Position numbers and translations under genes: made by a program. Shown here piece by piece: positions 42,992-53,689 of a stretch of 64,000 nt of DNA. Within the stretch, counting starts at the first letter, position 1, and each line of letters opens with the position of its first letter. The notes under the pieces are model-generated. The model saw only the letters and a list, made by a program, of their open reading frames with translations. It was not told the DNA's origin and searched no databases. Origin of the DNA: Rhyacophila brunnea (taxonomy: Eukaryota; Arthropoda; Insecta; Trichoptera; Rhyacophilidae); NCBI GenBank assembly GCA_022495005.1, contig JAGYXB010001798.1, positions 62,001 to 126,000 on the forward strand. The letters are read 5' to 3'.

Positions 42992-43600
42992 TATCTAATT
43001 AATCTGTGTTATGGATATGACCATACACTTTCGCATTTATGCTAAGCGTTGCAAAATTACGTCCCCGTCACTAAGAGGGTTGATATCACTATAGTAAGTA
43101 ATAATGTATTATAATTTTTATATTTTTCGTCTTTGGGAAGGGGGTCGAGATCCGAGGACCTCCCCATATTTCGTGTGTTTTAGCCACTGACATATTAAAA
43201 ACTTTTTACGGATATTGGTTGTAAGCCATTAATTCAATTTCAACCGTCATTTAACTCAACTGCAAACAAATCGTTGCGTATTGATTCCTCTTTGAAAGGA
43301 CAACAACTTTGGGGTTTTAGGAATTCAATCACGTACGGGATGACTCCGTTTCTCCAAAGTTTGCTCCCAAACCCGTATTTTCCAGCAAAAAAATAAGTCA
43401 ATACCTATATAGTTTCTTATATATAGGTATTTTATTATACACCTACAAATAAAACGATCGAATGAAGGGCGTGGGGTAAAAATATACCTGTTATTTTAAT
43501 TTAATTTACACTTAATATATTATTTATAATATTATAAGACAAGTAAGATAAGAAAACCCTTGTCACGGATTACAGGACACGTAGAATGTTAGAGTCTTTA
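42992..43600. other. Unassigned sequence
   Basis: No conserved frame or repeat structure was seen. A G-rich stretch near 43135-43165 (GGGAAGGGGGTCGAG) may belong to an unrecognised repeat. Confidence 0.4.
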
Positions 43601-43609
43601 TTATAGAAA

Positions 43610-43995
43610 AAATATATACATATTACATAATCCTACACGACACTCGGCGGGATTTGAACTTGTAACCGCCCAGATTCTCGCCAGTATGCTTTTGCAAGTA
43701 AGCTACGGGCATCCTATTTAATTACGACGACTTTAACTAGTAGTTCTTACATGAAATGCTTGTCAAATTGCATTACAATGTTGGCTATGGGTTTTTGTAT
43801 ATTAAATTAAGGTAGGTATAAATTAATTCCTTAAATACTAACCGACGTCAAAGATCATTCCATTATTAATTTTTTTATAATGTACTTAGACTTGCTAATA
43901 GTTTAATAAACAATTTCTTTTATTCAACGAATAATTCACAAGATTTGAGAATGTAACATTCTATATATTGAACATACCTACATAAATTGAAAACA
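43610..43995 (-). repeat. tRNA-bearing interspersed repeat, copy 4
   Basis: The tRNA-like module spans about 43632-43712 on the minus strand (GCCCGTAGCTTACTTGCAAA, then GGTTACAAGTTCAAATCCCG, B-box GTTCAAATCC), with a sequence unlike that of the other copies. The flank CTAACCGACGTCAAAGATCA ... TTCAACGAATAATTCACAAG is the same. Confidence 0.7.
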
Positions 43996-44019
43996 TCTCA
44001 TGTACAGAATAGATTAATA

Positions 44020-44330
44020 AATATAATTCCGATAGGCTATATCCCAATAAACCACATTTTGACGCAAAGTTTTGAATGTGTGAGTGTCCTACGAAAATGA
44101 ACCACGCATTATAGACGTGCAATATTATGTGTTGCAACACCAATATTGAATGAGCGTCAGTGCATAAAACAGAGCAGTTGTCAAATCGATGACAAGCGTA
44201 TTATTTACACGCGTTTAAGTTTATCCCATATTTTTCCACACTCGAGATCGGTTGCCTGTCTTTTCACACCCGTTAGGTATTTTAGTTCCCATTATTTCTG
44301 AATTACCGCTAAATACTCCCTACAGAGGGT
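44020..44330 (-). repeat. Repeat, inverted relative of 38640-38885
   Basis: ACATTTTGACGCAAAGTTTT, GAATGTGTGAGTGTCCT, GTGTTGCAAC, GCGTTTAAGTTTATCCC and GAGATCGGTTGCCTG occur in reversed order relative to 38640-38885. It is truncated at its right by the retrotransposon remnant that follows. Confidence 0.65.
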
Positions 44331-44334
44331 ATAA

Positions 44335-44487
44335 AGGGAAGCTACGGGATGCTGATATGACCTGGAGAACTCTGGAGAAGACTGGCGAATGACAGGGATT
44401 CTTGGAGGCGCTGTGTGCTTCATGTGGTTCATTCATATGCGTCAGCTAAGGCGCGGATATGGTCAAAGAAGAAAAAGAAGAAGATAT
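44335..44487 (+). pseudogene. Very short non-LTR retrotransposon 3' end
   Basis: In two frames: KLRDADMTWRTLEKT, then DRDSWRRCVLHVVHSYASAK and ARIWSKKKKKK. This is the W..L...A.DR..WR..V end of insect non-LTR elements, ending in AAGAAGAAAAAGAAGAAG. Only about 150 bp remain. Confidence 0.65.
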
Positions 44488-44499
44488 GTAATTTGTAAA

Positions 44500-45313
44500 A
44501 GTCGAACTCGGTTATTACGATCACGGATATAGCGAGATCTCGGATGTAATGGGGAAACATTCGTTGACATTTTAGTTTATGATTTTCTCCATACATTTAT
44601 TCACTGTTATAACGAGCAACTTATCGGATATTCCGAGCTAAAATAACGTCAATTTTTTTCTTAAAACTGTTAATGTGTCGATCGTTTAAAAACATTTCGA
44701 CCCTAAGCAATAAAATCCGACCGGACATGATGCTGCCGGGGTTGCATTACGTTTATGACATTAATTAAGTGTCTAAGAATCTACCTAATTGATGTTTTCG
44801 CCGACAATATTGAAAAAGTATCCACGCATATGGTTGAAATAAGTAAAAAAAAAACAAGGTTTATGAAGTCAGTAGGTACCTACCAGCGTTCATGACAATA
44901 AACAACTTCGGTACTGTTCGGTTATCAGGAATACAGCGGAAAACACATTTTGAAAATAGCCGATAAACTGGATTATTTGTTAGTTTGGCTTAGTTTAGGT
45001 TAGGTTAGGTTGGGTTAGGTTAGGTTAGGTTTGGTTAGGTTAACCTAACAAATAATCCAGTTTATCGGTTATTTTCAAAATGTGTTTTCCGCTGTATTCC
45101 TGATAACCGAACATTACCACAACTTCTTTTGTAGTTTATGAATGCCATGCTTGTTTCGGGGATTTTAACGATGGTTTTAAGATTTCTTATTTTCGACTTT
45201 TTGTGTTATGTGACCGCTCATTTAAAAATACCTATTCACTGATATAACGAGTAACGCTTATAACGAGTAAATTCAGTTGGTCCCATCTTCCTCGTAATAA
45301 CCAAGTTTGACTG
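44500..45313. mobile_element. pogo/Tigger-like element split by a TTAGG-core palindrome
   Basis: AGTCGAACTCGGTTATTACG at the left and the complement of CTCGTAATAACCAAGTTTGACTG (last part) at the right mark the family of 18987-19535, here in opposite orientation. The family sequence stops at about 44915 and resumes at about 45113 on either side of a 197-bp palindrome. ATAACGAGTAA motifs are present on both sides. Confidence 0.7.
44916..45112. mobile_element. 197-bp palindrome with a (TTAGG)n loop
   Basis: Arms of about 68 bp (GTTCGGTTATCAGGAATACA ... GGATTATTTGTTAG) are perfect or almost perfect complements, separated by a (TTAGG)n-like loop at 44995-45046. A half-copy with the same order (GAAAATAACCGATATACTGG, TTATTTGTTAGGTTAGG) occurs at about 54325-54368. 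Confidence 0.78.
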
Positions 45314-45319
45314 TTTTTA

Positions 45320-45750
45320 ATGCCTACGCCTATGTTTAGGTTCATTTCATACGTACATACAAAACTAAACAGTCCGACAGCGTAGAATTTCGACCGTCAC
45401 GTACTATCGGAGAGTTGAAAAGCCAAACAGCTTTCTAGTTTAGCTACAACCCAACCAACAAATCGAGGCTCTGCCTTTGAATACAGTTTACAAATAACGT
45501 AACAACTCGTAGACGTCTTCGAAGCTCCGTAGAAGCGTAGAGGCGTAGAGGGTCGAGCTTTCAAGTATAACGAAAGCTTCCGCTAACGACGTTAAAGAAT
45601 GCGAAGAATAGCCTTTCAGACAATTCTTTTATCTTATTTTCTTTGAAAGCGGATATGTTACGGATATGTGTCTTGATGTTTCATAGAAAATAACACAACT
45701 ATGTATATACACAGTAAAAATATCGTTTTATTATTAAAATTTGAAAAAAT
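45320..45750. other. Unassigned sequence
   Basis: A somewhat G+C-richer block (45460-45600, CGTAGAAGCGTAGAGGCGTA) contains short internal repeats. No gene is recognised. Confidence 0.35.
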
Positions 45751-45762
45751 AATACCATAGGG

Positions 45763-46491
45763 CAAGGGGGGGGCAAACTTTTTGGATGGAGGGCCAAAGT
45801 CAAGAATTAAAAATGAGCGGCGGGCCGCAAGTAAAATGCCATTTTTAGATATACACTATTTATTATCACGAAAAATAAACATTACAAAAAATTAATGAGA
45901 AGAATTAAACTGATGTACCTTTTTTAACATTTTTTTTTAAATTCAGGTGTTAATTTTGTAGTTGATATTCTCAAAGCTGCTTCTAAATGGACATCGGAGA
46001 TATTTGATCGTAAAGAATTTTTATTGAGGTTCATGATCGAAAATGTTTGTTCACATAATATATAGGTTGATTCAAAAATAACGAACATTTTTCTTGCATA
46101 ATCTTTAAATTGGTCGAATTTGTCTGAATTAAGGGCATTGTAAAATTTGGAGTTTTCTTCACGACGATGCAATTCTTTTAAATCAGTGTCACACTGCAGA
46201 TCAATAATCTCAAGTTGTAGCTCTGTCGGCACACTATCAATATCTATTGAAATCGATGTTCAACGTAGAAAATAGTGGTTACATAGTGTGACACGAGACG
46301 CAAGGAAGACGTAATGAGATAATACATTTACGAAACAAGAAATTCTTCAAATTTTAATCTATTGTCAATATTTTTTAAAAAATATATAAAAAAAAGTTAT
46401 TCGTAATCAGAAGTACAATTAATGATGGCGGGCCGCAAAAAATACCCGGCGGGCCACATGCGGCCCGCGGGCCGCAGTTTGCCCCCCCCTG
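45763..46491 (-). mobile_element. hAT (Charlie-like) element with transposase C-terminus
   Basis: CCATAGGG is duplicated exactly (45755-45762, 46492-46499). The ends are CAAGGGGGGGGCAAACTTTT and the complement of GCAGTTTGCCCCCCCCTG, and GCGGGCCGCA / CGGCCCGCGGGCCGCAG lie just inside, as in many animal Charlie-like elements. The 3' part of the transposase remains on the minus strand (45924-46232). The rest is deleted. Confidence 0.9.
45924..46232 (-). pseudogene. hAT transposase C-terminal domain relic
   Basis: The frame reads PTELQLEIIDLQCDTDLKEL, then EENSKFYNALNSDKF, FARKMFVIFESTYI-like sequence (here YARKMFVIFESTYILCEQTF), SIMNLNKNSLRSNISDVHLE and AALRISTTKLTPEF, to a stop. This is the E.QLE.I.LQ.D..LK ... 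F...F.STY.CE..FS.MN..KS..RS.L.D.HL...LR domain of ZBED/GTF2IRD2-type hAT transposases. Extra residues occur at STYILCEQ. About 100 codons are intact. Confidence 0.88.
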
Positions 46492-46499
46492 CCATAGGG

Positions 46500-47025
46500 T
46501 CATATGCATGAGAATCACAAAAACCTTATAGGCTATATACTGCACGTTTGTATGCATGAGTACAAAACGTAATTAGCTGTTAAGTGACGTCACGAATGTG
46601 ACATCTCATGTGTCATGGTGTTCCTATTATGGCAATCTTATAAAATTTCATTCCCCGATAAATAATTCAAAATTTTGAAATTGTAAATGTGTCTGAAAGT
46701 GTGCGAACGGTATTATATAAATTTAATAATTTTAAATGAATAATTATTATGAACTTTCATTAATTTATATTTATTTTATCACGTTTGTTTTATAATTCTA
46801 CCGTACGAAAGGATACAGTATTACCAGTAAACATTTCCATATGGCAATACATACAGTTTTTGCCGGTAAAGCTTGACGTGAAAGTGACAGATTGAAGCAG
46901 CCATTTTGAATTTCGCTTGATGAGATTGCTTACGTCACAAACAGTGTTATACGTTGTATGATGGAACATCGGTTAAATAGCTTATAAAGAATTGGGGAAT
47001 CTCATACATACGGTCCATAGTGTTA
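46500..47025. other. Unassigned AT-rich sequence
   Basis: No repeats or coding segments recognised. CTTGACGTGAAAGTGACAG near 46868 lies in slightly G+C-richer sequence without other features. Confidence 0.4.
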
Positions 47026-47026
47026 C

Positions 47027-47412
47027 ATATCGATCGTCCAGTTCATTAGTCAGACAACTCCAGATAACTAGTTTTGAGATAATGGCAAAAGCAATATTCT
47101 AATGATCAGCAAAAAATTAAATATTATTGATTTATACCCGAATTTTATATATTTTATCAACTGGTGTTTAAAGATTAGGTACTTTTAGAGACATTTAGAG
47201 AGGACATTTAGAAATATTCTTTTAATGAACCAGACAATATCAACATTTCGTTTAATTCTTTAGAAGTTTATCACTATTAGCATTTTTTGGTGACATTTTG
47301 GAGATATTTGAGTACTGAACCAGGTAGAGTGTAAAATTTTACACAAAACTGGATATTTAACTCAGATTTCATTTTTTTGGAGTTGTCTGACTAATGAACT
47401 AGATGATCGATA
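47027..47412. mobile_element. MITE with 35-bp inverted ends (TATCGATCGTCCAGTTCATT)
   Basis: TATCGATCGTCCAGTTCATT followed by AGTCAGACAACTCCA at the left matches the complement of TGGAGTTGTCTGACTAATGA then ACTAGATGATCGATA at the right, with about three mismatches over 35 bp. TA flanks both ends, which fits a Tc1/mariner-type origin. It is non-coding. Confidence 0.75.
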
Positions 47413-47485
47413 TTTATGCAACCGATAGATTATTTGAAAATATTTCAGAAAGCTATCAGTATTTTTAAGTTCATCTAACATGTTC

Positions 47486-47640
47486 TAAAGCAGGGGTTTC
47501 CAAACTGAGGGCGAAAAATGTTAATCCTTTATTGATTCGTGTATTAAATTTAATATACAAATACTTAGGTACATATTTTTTACATAAAATAGGGGTGAGG
47601 CTGGAAGGGGAAGGGTAGGAGAGTTCAATTGGTATGGAAC
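47486..47640. repeat. Possible solo hAT terminus
   Basis: CAGGGGTTTCCAAACTGAGG near 47491 is a typical Charlie-like terminus. A matching right end with a duplication was not found, and the M1 MITE at 47666 follows closely. Confidence 0.4.
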
Positions 47641-47665
47641 TGTGTTTATATGAATTCTCATTTTA

Positions 47666-48088
47666 TCATGTTTTTATTAGCTCGTATTCTTGTTTGTCTG
47701 GTACAGATTTTTTCTTGTGTGTCCAGTGTAATTTTTTTCTTGTTTGTCCAATCTTGTAATCGATTTTTAACTAACTTCCCGACTAGCTAGACATTTGAAA
47801 GTTTTAGAATATATGTACAAATATATGAACAATGCATTCTTTTAATACTTTTAGCCATCTTTAGAGAGAATTAAATTCATTTTCAGTTAAGTAATTCTGT
47901 TTTGTATGGAAAGTTATTTCAGAAAAAATTCGTTGCTAAGAGGGTCCTAGCAACTAAATTATTAATATATACGTGCGTTACTATGGAAATTAATATGAAA
48001 TGTCAAAATGACATTTCAGTATTCAATATTTATTATTACATATAATTGTCGAGTTTATATGATTCAACAGAAAATTTAAAAACGTGGT
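47666..48088 (+). mobile_element. TA-flanked MITE family M1, copy 3
   Basis: This is the complete family order from TTTTTATTAGCTCGTATTCT to GATTCAACAGAAAATTTAAA and AACGTGG. The second TTTGTCC block is lengthened here by a local duplication (TTTTTTCTTG twice). Confidence 0.72.
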
Positions 48089-48119
48089 ATGGAAAAAGTT
48101 CTTTTTATCTTGTAATTAT

Positions 48120-49005
48120 TTCTAATCACATCCACTCCTCAGCTGGATCATATAGACACAACACAACACATCCAAGATTCCCTGTCTCTCGCTAGTCTTC
48201 TTGTATCTAATTTGGATAAACCAGTATCCCGTAGTTCCGTCATAATATAATCTGTATTTAATGGTTCTTAAGACACCAGAATCCAGTTGGTTTCAGGCAA
48301 TCATGGTTAAATTTTTTATGAGGTATCCGTAGCTGGTGGCTGAGCCGGGTTCAACATTGCATCTTCACTCTTAGCCGTCTCGCACGTGAAAACTCGTCTC
48401 ATCTGCAACGTGTCGAATACGTCGATGTGACGTCATCGTTATTCACAAAATACACGTTGCCAAATGGTGCTCCGCAGATTGGTCGAATGCGATCAATTGT
48501 CAGTGCCACAGACGTGCAGGCAGACACTTGTTTCTACGCCGAATTTTATGAATGTCATAAATTTTAAATAAATAAATAAATCTTTTTTACTTTCACATTA
48601 TTATCTAAGTATATTGTAATTATATTAATTACTCCATTAAACCCATGTATTTCCAAGATCAAACGTACACAATATTAACATTAAATGTCTTAAATAGTAT
48701 TAATTATACCAATAGACATATTTGACCGATTTATCAATGCTATTTGTATAAATAAAAACAATAATATTAACTTTCGAAAAAAACGCCAATCCCGGGATCG
48801 TCAAATTATTGTAATCCCGAAATTCCGGGATCAAAATTTTGGCTCGGGATTGGATTCCCTAATAGTAAGTACTCTATATATCATAGATTTTCGAAAGAGT
48901 GGTCCTAATATCGTTTCATGATCATATTATCTTGACTCTACAATAGCTATCAACGTTTACCGCTGTGTCAAAACCATACCCCGCTTACTGAAAGCATTCA
49001 CTTTA
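48120..49005. other. Mixed repeat fragments, no gene
   Basis: TTAGCCGTCTCGCACGTGAA near 48378 is a diverged left end of the Harbinger-like MITE. From about 48779 to 48873 there is a partial copy of the TAGGGAATCC hAT family (CAATCCCGGGATCGTC ... GGATTGGATTCCCTA). The rest is unassigned. Confidence 0.5.
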
Positions 49006-49009
49006 CATA

Positions 49010-49215
49010 ATGCAGTTATGCCGACGCCGACAGACGGCGCCCAGCGTCGCTTTTAATGCGATTTTCGACGCCCTTTGTGACGGCAAATTGGCCCAATCAA
49101 TCCACGTGCACTTTGTTAAGGTTTGCGCGCGAAATAGCGTCGCGGTGGAAAGACGCCCCGCTTCGATAATATTTGGTGTCTTCAATTTGAAAACAATATT
49201 GATGTTTCTCGTCGC
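49010..49215. other. CpG-rich block of unknown nature
   Basis: A sharp island of mixed to G+C-rich sequence with many CG dinucleotides (CCGACGCCGACAGACGGCGC, GCGCGCGAAATAGCGTCGCG) in AT-rich surroundings. It is open on both strands (about 60-69 codons) but no family is recognised. It could be a relic exon, a promoter-like patch or a transposon fragment. Confidence 0.4.
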
Positions 49216-49415
49216 TTAAAATATTCAGTGAACTGATATGTACTAGATTCATATGGTAATTAACAGACCAGTTTAAAATATAGGGTTAATATTTTTTTAT
49301 TAATCAGTTATCAATCATATCTCATCAATTATCAATCTTTAGAATTATCTTCAAATGTGGTAATCTTGCCCATTTTACCACGTTTTTCTTAGCTCGTATT
49401 CTTGTTTGTCTGGTG

Positions 49416-50629
49416 TAGGGAATCCAAACCCGAGCCGAAATTCTGATCCCGGGATTTCGGGATTACAATTTGATAATCCCGGGATCCCGGGACTGGTCCC
49501 GGGATTGGCATTTTTTCCATTGTTAATACATTTTTTTTATATTTACAAATAACATTAATAAAATCGGTCAAAATTAAATCTAGTATAATTTATACTATTT
49601 AAGACATTTTTATACAATGTTTTCATTAGCTCGTATTCTTATTTGTCCGGTGGTTGTTTGTCCGGTACAAATCTTATAATCGATTTTTAGAATATACCAG
49701 AACACGATGCCAATGCATTCATTTAATACCTTTAGCCATCTTTTAAGCAGAATCGAATTCATTTTCAATTAATTCTGTTTTGTATAGAAAGTTATTTCAG
49801 AAAAATCCGTAAAAAGTTAAAGACTATTATTGGTTACTAAGGCGGTGGTCCTACCAACTAAATTATTAATATATACGTGCGTTACTATGGAAATCAAAAT
49901 GAAATGTCAAAATGACATTTCAGTATTTTATATTTGTTTGTTTGTTTGTTTTTTATTTAATTCATACAAGTACAAGTTTGAGCATATTCAGTATAATAAT
50001 TCAGCAGAAAATTTAAAAACGTTGTATATAAAAAAAAATTTTATCTTGTAATTATTATTGTTAATTATGTTAATTGTTCAATCTTGAAAATACATAAGTT
50101 TAATGGAGTAAATAATATTGTGATATAAATAATAATGTGAATTTAATATGAGATTGCTGTTTCTGGTAGTAAAAACTCATTAATTTAGTTAGATAGATTT
50201 AAAATAGTAAAGCATATCGTGGTTGGTGTATGGCCTTTCCGCTTCATAAATCTAATTAATCATCAAATATGAAACTGCTGTAAAACTTATGAGATCATGG
50301 TGGAATTACTTTGTTAAAAGTGCGAAGAATTGTTTTATTCCAATCTCTCTCATTTTTATTGATTTATGTGAAAAAATAAAATGAATCGGCAACTTACATA
50401 TGGGTATAAATACAACTTTATCAAACTCAGTTTATTTCTAATTTAGTTATTTGTTATTAAAAGTATTTTTTCTGTTATTTTAGTTTTTATTTTATTTTCC
50501 ATAAAAATTGATAAAAAATCAATCCCGAAATCCCGGGATTATGTTTACCAATCCCGGGATTCATAGGTATCGAAAACAGCTCGGGATCCCGGGATCCCGG
50601 GATTCGGGATCCCGGGATTGGATTCCCTA
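49416..50629. mobile_element. hAT-like element (TAGGGAATCC ends) carrying its own M1 copy
   Basis: GTCTGGTG is duplicated exactly (49408-49415, 50630-50637). The ends are TAGGGAATCCAAACCCGAGC and the complement of TCCCGGGATTGGATTCCCTA. GATCCCGGGATTTCGGGATT-type sub-repeats flank both ends. An M1 MITE sits inside at 49615-50024. No transposase was recognised in the remaining interior. Confidence 0.85.
49615..50024 (+). mobile_element. M1 MITE copy 5, nested in the hAT element
   Basis: TA-flanked, from CAATGTTTTCATTAGCTCGT to TTTAAAAACGTTG. It contains a (TTTG)n-like tract at 49930-49945 as do copies at 50940 and, inverted, 3445 and 60705. Confidence 0.82.
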
Positions 50630-51069
50630 GTCTGGTGGTTGTTTATCCAGTACAAATCTTTCAATCGATTTTTAACTAACTTCCCGACTAGCTTGACATT
50701 TGAAACTTTTAGAATATATCAGAACACGATGCCAATGCATTCTTTTAATACTTTTAGCCATCTTCAAGTAGAATTGAATTCATTTTCAGTTAATTCTGTT
50801 TTGTATGAAAAGTTATTTCGGAAGAAATCCGTAATCCAATCCATTATTATTGATTGTTAAGGGGGTGGTCCTAGCAACTAAATTATTAACATATACGTGC
50901 GTTACTATGGAAATCAAAATGACATTTCAGTATTCTATATTTGTTTGTTTGTTGCAAAATAGCAAAAAAAAGATATGTTGACGATTGCCTTATTTGTCCT
51001 AAATTATTAATACATAGAATTGTCAAGTTTATATGATTCAACAGAAAATTAAAAAACGTGGTATATAAA

Positions 51070-51655
51070 AAATTCTTTTTATTTTGTAATTATTTTTATA
51101 ATAAAATGCCTAATTCTTGTCGAATTTGGGATCACAGAGATTATAAATCAATCAATCAAAAACAAAACTAAAATTCAAATCCTGTATATATGACTGTGCT
51201 AGGATTTTCTTTATATTATATACTACAGCTTACCTAACTTGTGAATCTATGTATTTAAAGTAATTAATGTTATTTAAGATAAAAGTATGTATCAATATTA
51301 TTTTTATATTATATTATTATCTCAAAATTCTCATAGCGTGCCTGCATGTAGATTTGTACCTGCTTGCAGTAAAATGCAATTATTGCAGCCACCTGAATTG
51401 GCTGCATGCAGTCCGTTCATTAAGGCACTGAAGGAAGACACGTCGAACATGTGTGCCAACCTGACAGGCAATTGACATCGCAATTATTAAGAATGGCAGT
51501 CCAGCAAATTTGCAGAAATCAAAAAAGAATTTGATTTAAACAGGAATTTTTTGAGTTGCATTTTTTTAATGCTAGTCAAATCCAGAAGTCGAAATCTTGA
51601 ACTGTGTATATTGGAACTGGAAATAAAAGATTTGCTGAAAAAAACAGGCTTTTAC
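51070..51655. other. Unassigned sequence
   Basis: AATGCCTAATTCTTGTCGAA and GGGATCACAGAGATTAT near 51106-51140 also occur at 29350-29385, inside the TTAA-flanked element there. A short G+C-richer patch at 51340-51470 is open on the + strand (51287-51475) but unrecognised. Confidence 0.4.
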
Positions 51656-51659
51656 ATAT

Positions 51660-52275
51660 TCATCACTGTAGGATTGAACCCCTGACCCACAGTTACATGT
51701 AAATTTGCCGTAGCATAATTCATCGTGAGCTGTATAACGTGTATAACTCCATTGTTATACACTGTATAATAACGAAGTAGAGAAGGCCGTATAACAGTGA
51801 GATAAAAACGTATCCGGAAATTTGTACGTAAACAGTTCACCGCAGGACACCTATTCGTGCGCCGCAATACGTGAAACATGAGTTCGTGTAACATTTAATC
51901 AAATGGAGTATATTTGTACGTATGTTACAACATGTGACGAATTTTATGAGATGTCTTTACCAGGTTAGGTTAGGTTAGGTTAAGTTAGGTTGGGTTAATC
52001 TAATTGGAACAGTACTATTTGCAAACTATCGCCGCATTTTGTAAGATACGTACAAATGTATTCCACGGTGAAATGTTCAACGAATAACTCATCATTTGAT
52101 AAAATGCTATACGAACTCATGTTTCACGTAGGTGCAGCGCACGAATAAGTGTCCCACGATGAACTGCATACGTACAACTTACATCTAACCAGATAAAAAT
52201 ATACGCGTTGTTCGTGGAGTATTGCAGACAGTGATGTTCCAATTTTATTAGATTCAATAAGAACATTGATCTGAT
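51660..52275. repeat. Repeat with long complementary arms and a TTAGG core
   Basis: CACCTATTCGTGCGCCGCAA, TGAAACATGAGTTCGTGTA and GGAGTATATTTGTACGTAT are mirrored after a (TTAGG)n stretch (51963-51997) by ATACGTACAAATGTATTCCA, GAACTCATGTTTCACGTA and GCGCACGAATAAGTGTCC. The arms are diverged. Related pieces occur at 10085-10230, 22590-22740 and 54150-54550. Confidence 0.65.
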
Positions 52276-52279
52276 ATTT

Positions 52280-52575
52280 ATTAATATCAATTATCTGACA
52301 ATAACACCTACTAGAATTTTATGTAAATTATACTTTATGATTGTATTTCTAATTTACCTTCCGTACCTATTTTCGTCGTTTTTATTATGTATTTTTTAAG
52401 TGTTTTATTTAGACATGAATTTTATCTCAATAGTATACGGCCATATATTTCCAGTAAATATCTCAAGATAAACACTGTGATACGGTCAAAAGCTGACACG
52501 CGGCTTCATATACGACCACTCTACTAACTCGTCAACCGTTGGTTTATTGAATGCACTAATGTTAGACTTGTCGAA
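52280..52575. other. Unassigned AT-rich sequence
   Basis: Part of it (GTATTTTTTAAGTG, GTGATACGG) resembles 10425-10500, after the related repeat there, so it probably belongs to the same larger element. No coding content. Confidence 0.4.
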
Positions 52576-52577
52576 TG

Positions 52578-52790
52578 TTCAAATCATCTATAGATATATC
52601 TTATAAGAATCGACACGTGCCGTCATACTGTGGTGTCCAAAAGACACTAAACGACGACAGGGATGCTTCAAAATCCGCTGGATTAACGAACTCATAAAAA
52701 TCGGTGCATGTGCCAAAACCATACAACAAAGAACTGGTAACAGACAAGAGTGGAAGGAGCTAAGGGAGGCTTTCATCCAGCAATAAATTG
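52578..52790 (+). pseudogene. Short non-LTR retrotransposon 3' end
   Basis: The + strand reads RRAVILWCPKDTKRRQGCFK, then IRWINELIKIGACAKTIQ, QRTGNRQEWKELREAF and IQQ-stop. The RW...L.......W...A..R..WK.L.EAF.QQ pattern is the C-terminus of insect non-LTR endonuclease-reverse transcriptase proteins. About 70 codons remain, and the frame is open over most of this length. Confidence 0.7.
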
Positions 52791-52869
52791 ACACTAGCTG
52801 ATGAAATATATCGAACTATTAAATCTTCAGACTATTTTTTTTGGCGAAATGAAGTCGTGTTTCTTGCGT

Positions 52870-53240
52870 ATTTATAACGCACAGTAGAACCTCAATTTTA
52901 CCATTATTAACTTAACTATGAAACGTTATACCATCATGTTGCTTCTCAGTACGGCTACCAAATTTAGACATAACATAGTTAACCATATTCTCTACCAAAT
53001 TAACTAAAAATAATTACCACTAACTTTATATTTAACACAAAAACGATAAATTTCAACAATACGTGTTCGCAGTTTTTAAAAGAATGAATTCAAATCAATA
53101 TAAATACTGGCGACGTTTACAAAATTTAAGTCAGCCGTAGAAATTCTATCTTATGTTAACGCATATTGCGGAAATATTAGCGTGCTGAATGATTTCTCAC
53201 TCGCACTTATGGTTTGTTTTTGTTCAGGTTTTGTTCCTTG
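52870..53240. repeat. Interspersed repeat (CACAGTAGAACCTCAATTTT), copy 1
   Basis: The order AACGCACAGTAGAACCTCAA, TTAACTTAACTATGAAACG, AAATTTCAACAATACGTG and AAATTCTATC...GCATATTGCGG ends with GGTTTGTTTTTGTTCAGG. The same series runs in the opposite direction at 54955-55745. CAGTAGAACCTC is a pogo/Tigger-type terminus, but the other end is not defined. Confidence 0.6.
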
Positions 53241-53309
53241 GTTAAATCAGTACAAGAGATATGTACAATTTGCTTTGCATAAAAGACTGTGAGGATTTCA
53301 CAAACATAA

Positions 53310-53685
53310 TTATAGTACACTACACTTTGTCAGTCATACTTATTAAATTTCTTGTGTGTGTATTATTTTTGTCGCATCTCCACTGCCTACATATAATATA
53401 TGGATTGCTTTCTTCTTCTTCGATGGCGCTACAACTCAAGTCGAGCCCTGGCCTCCTCCACCGCCATCCTCCAGCCGGAACGGTCCTCCGCACGTCTTTT
53501 CCAGTTCCTGATTTTTAGCAGCTGGTTGGCATCTTTTGTAAAGGTTTGCTTTAGGCAGGGTTTAATTGAATCTTGCAAACTAATCAATACCATCTTCAAT
53601 TTGTATTCTTAGTTCAATGAAACCAAATAAGAATGACTGACAAAGTTTATACAGCCTATCTTAACCCTTCGTCACTGGCATAAAG
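53310..53685. mobile_element. hAT-family copy (CAGTGGCGAAG type) with a retrotransposon tail inside
   Basis: AGTACACTACACTTTGTCAG at the left and TTTAGGCAGGGTTTAATTGA ... CTTAACCCTTCGTCACTG at the right belong to the family. Between them, about 53400-53560, is the minus-strand end of a non-LTR element (NQLLKIRNWKRRAEDRSGWR, then MAVEEARARLEL) with GAAGAAGAAG on its 3' side. Confidence 0.68.
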
Positions 53686-53689
53686 TGCA

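Larger units (their letters stand above)
49378..51060 (+). mobile_element. M1 MITE copy 4, interrupted by a hAT element
   Basis: CGTTTTTCTTAGCTCGTATT to TTGTTTGTCTGGTG (49381-49415) continues at 50630 with GTCTGGTGGTTGTTTATCC and the rest of the family to AAAACGTGG near 51060. Rejoining across 49416-50629 gives an ordinary M1 copy, so the hAT element landed in it. Confidence 0.82.
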
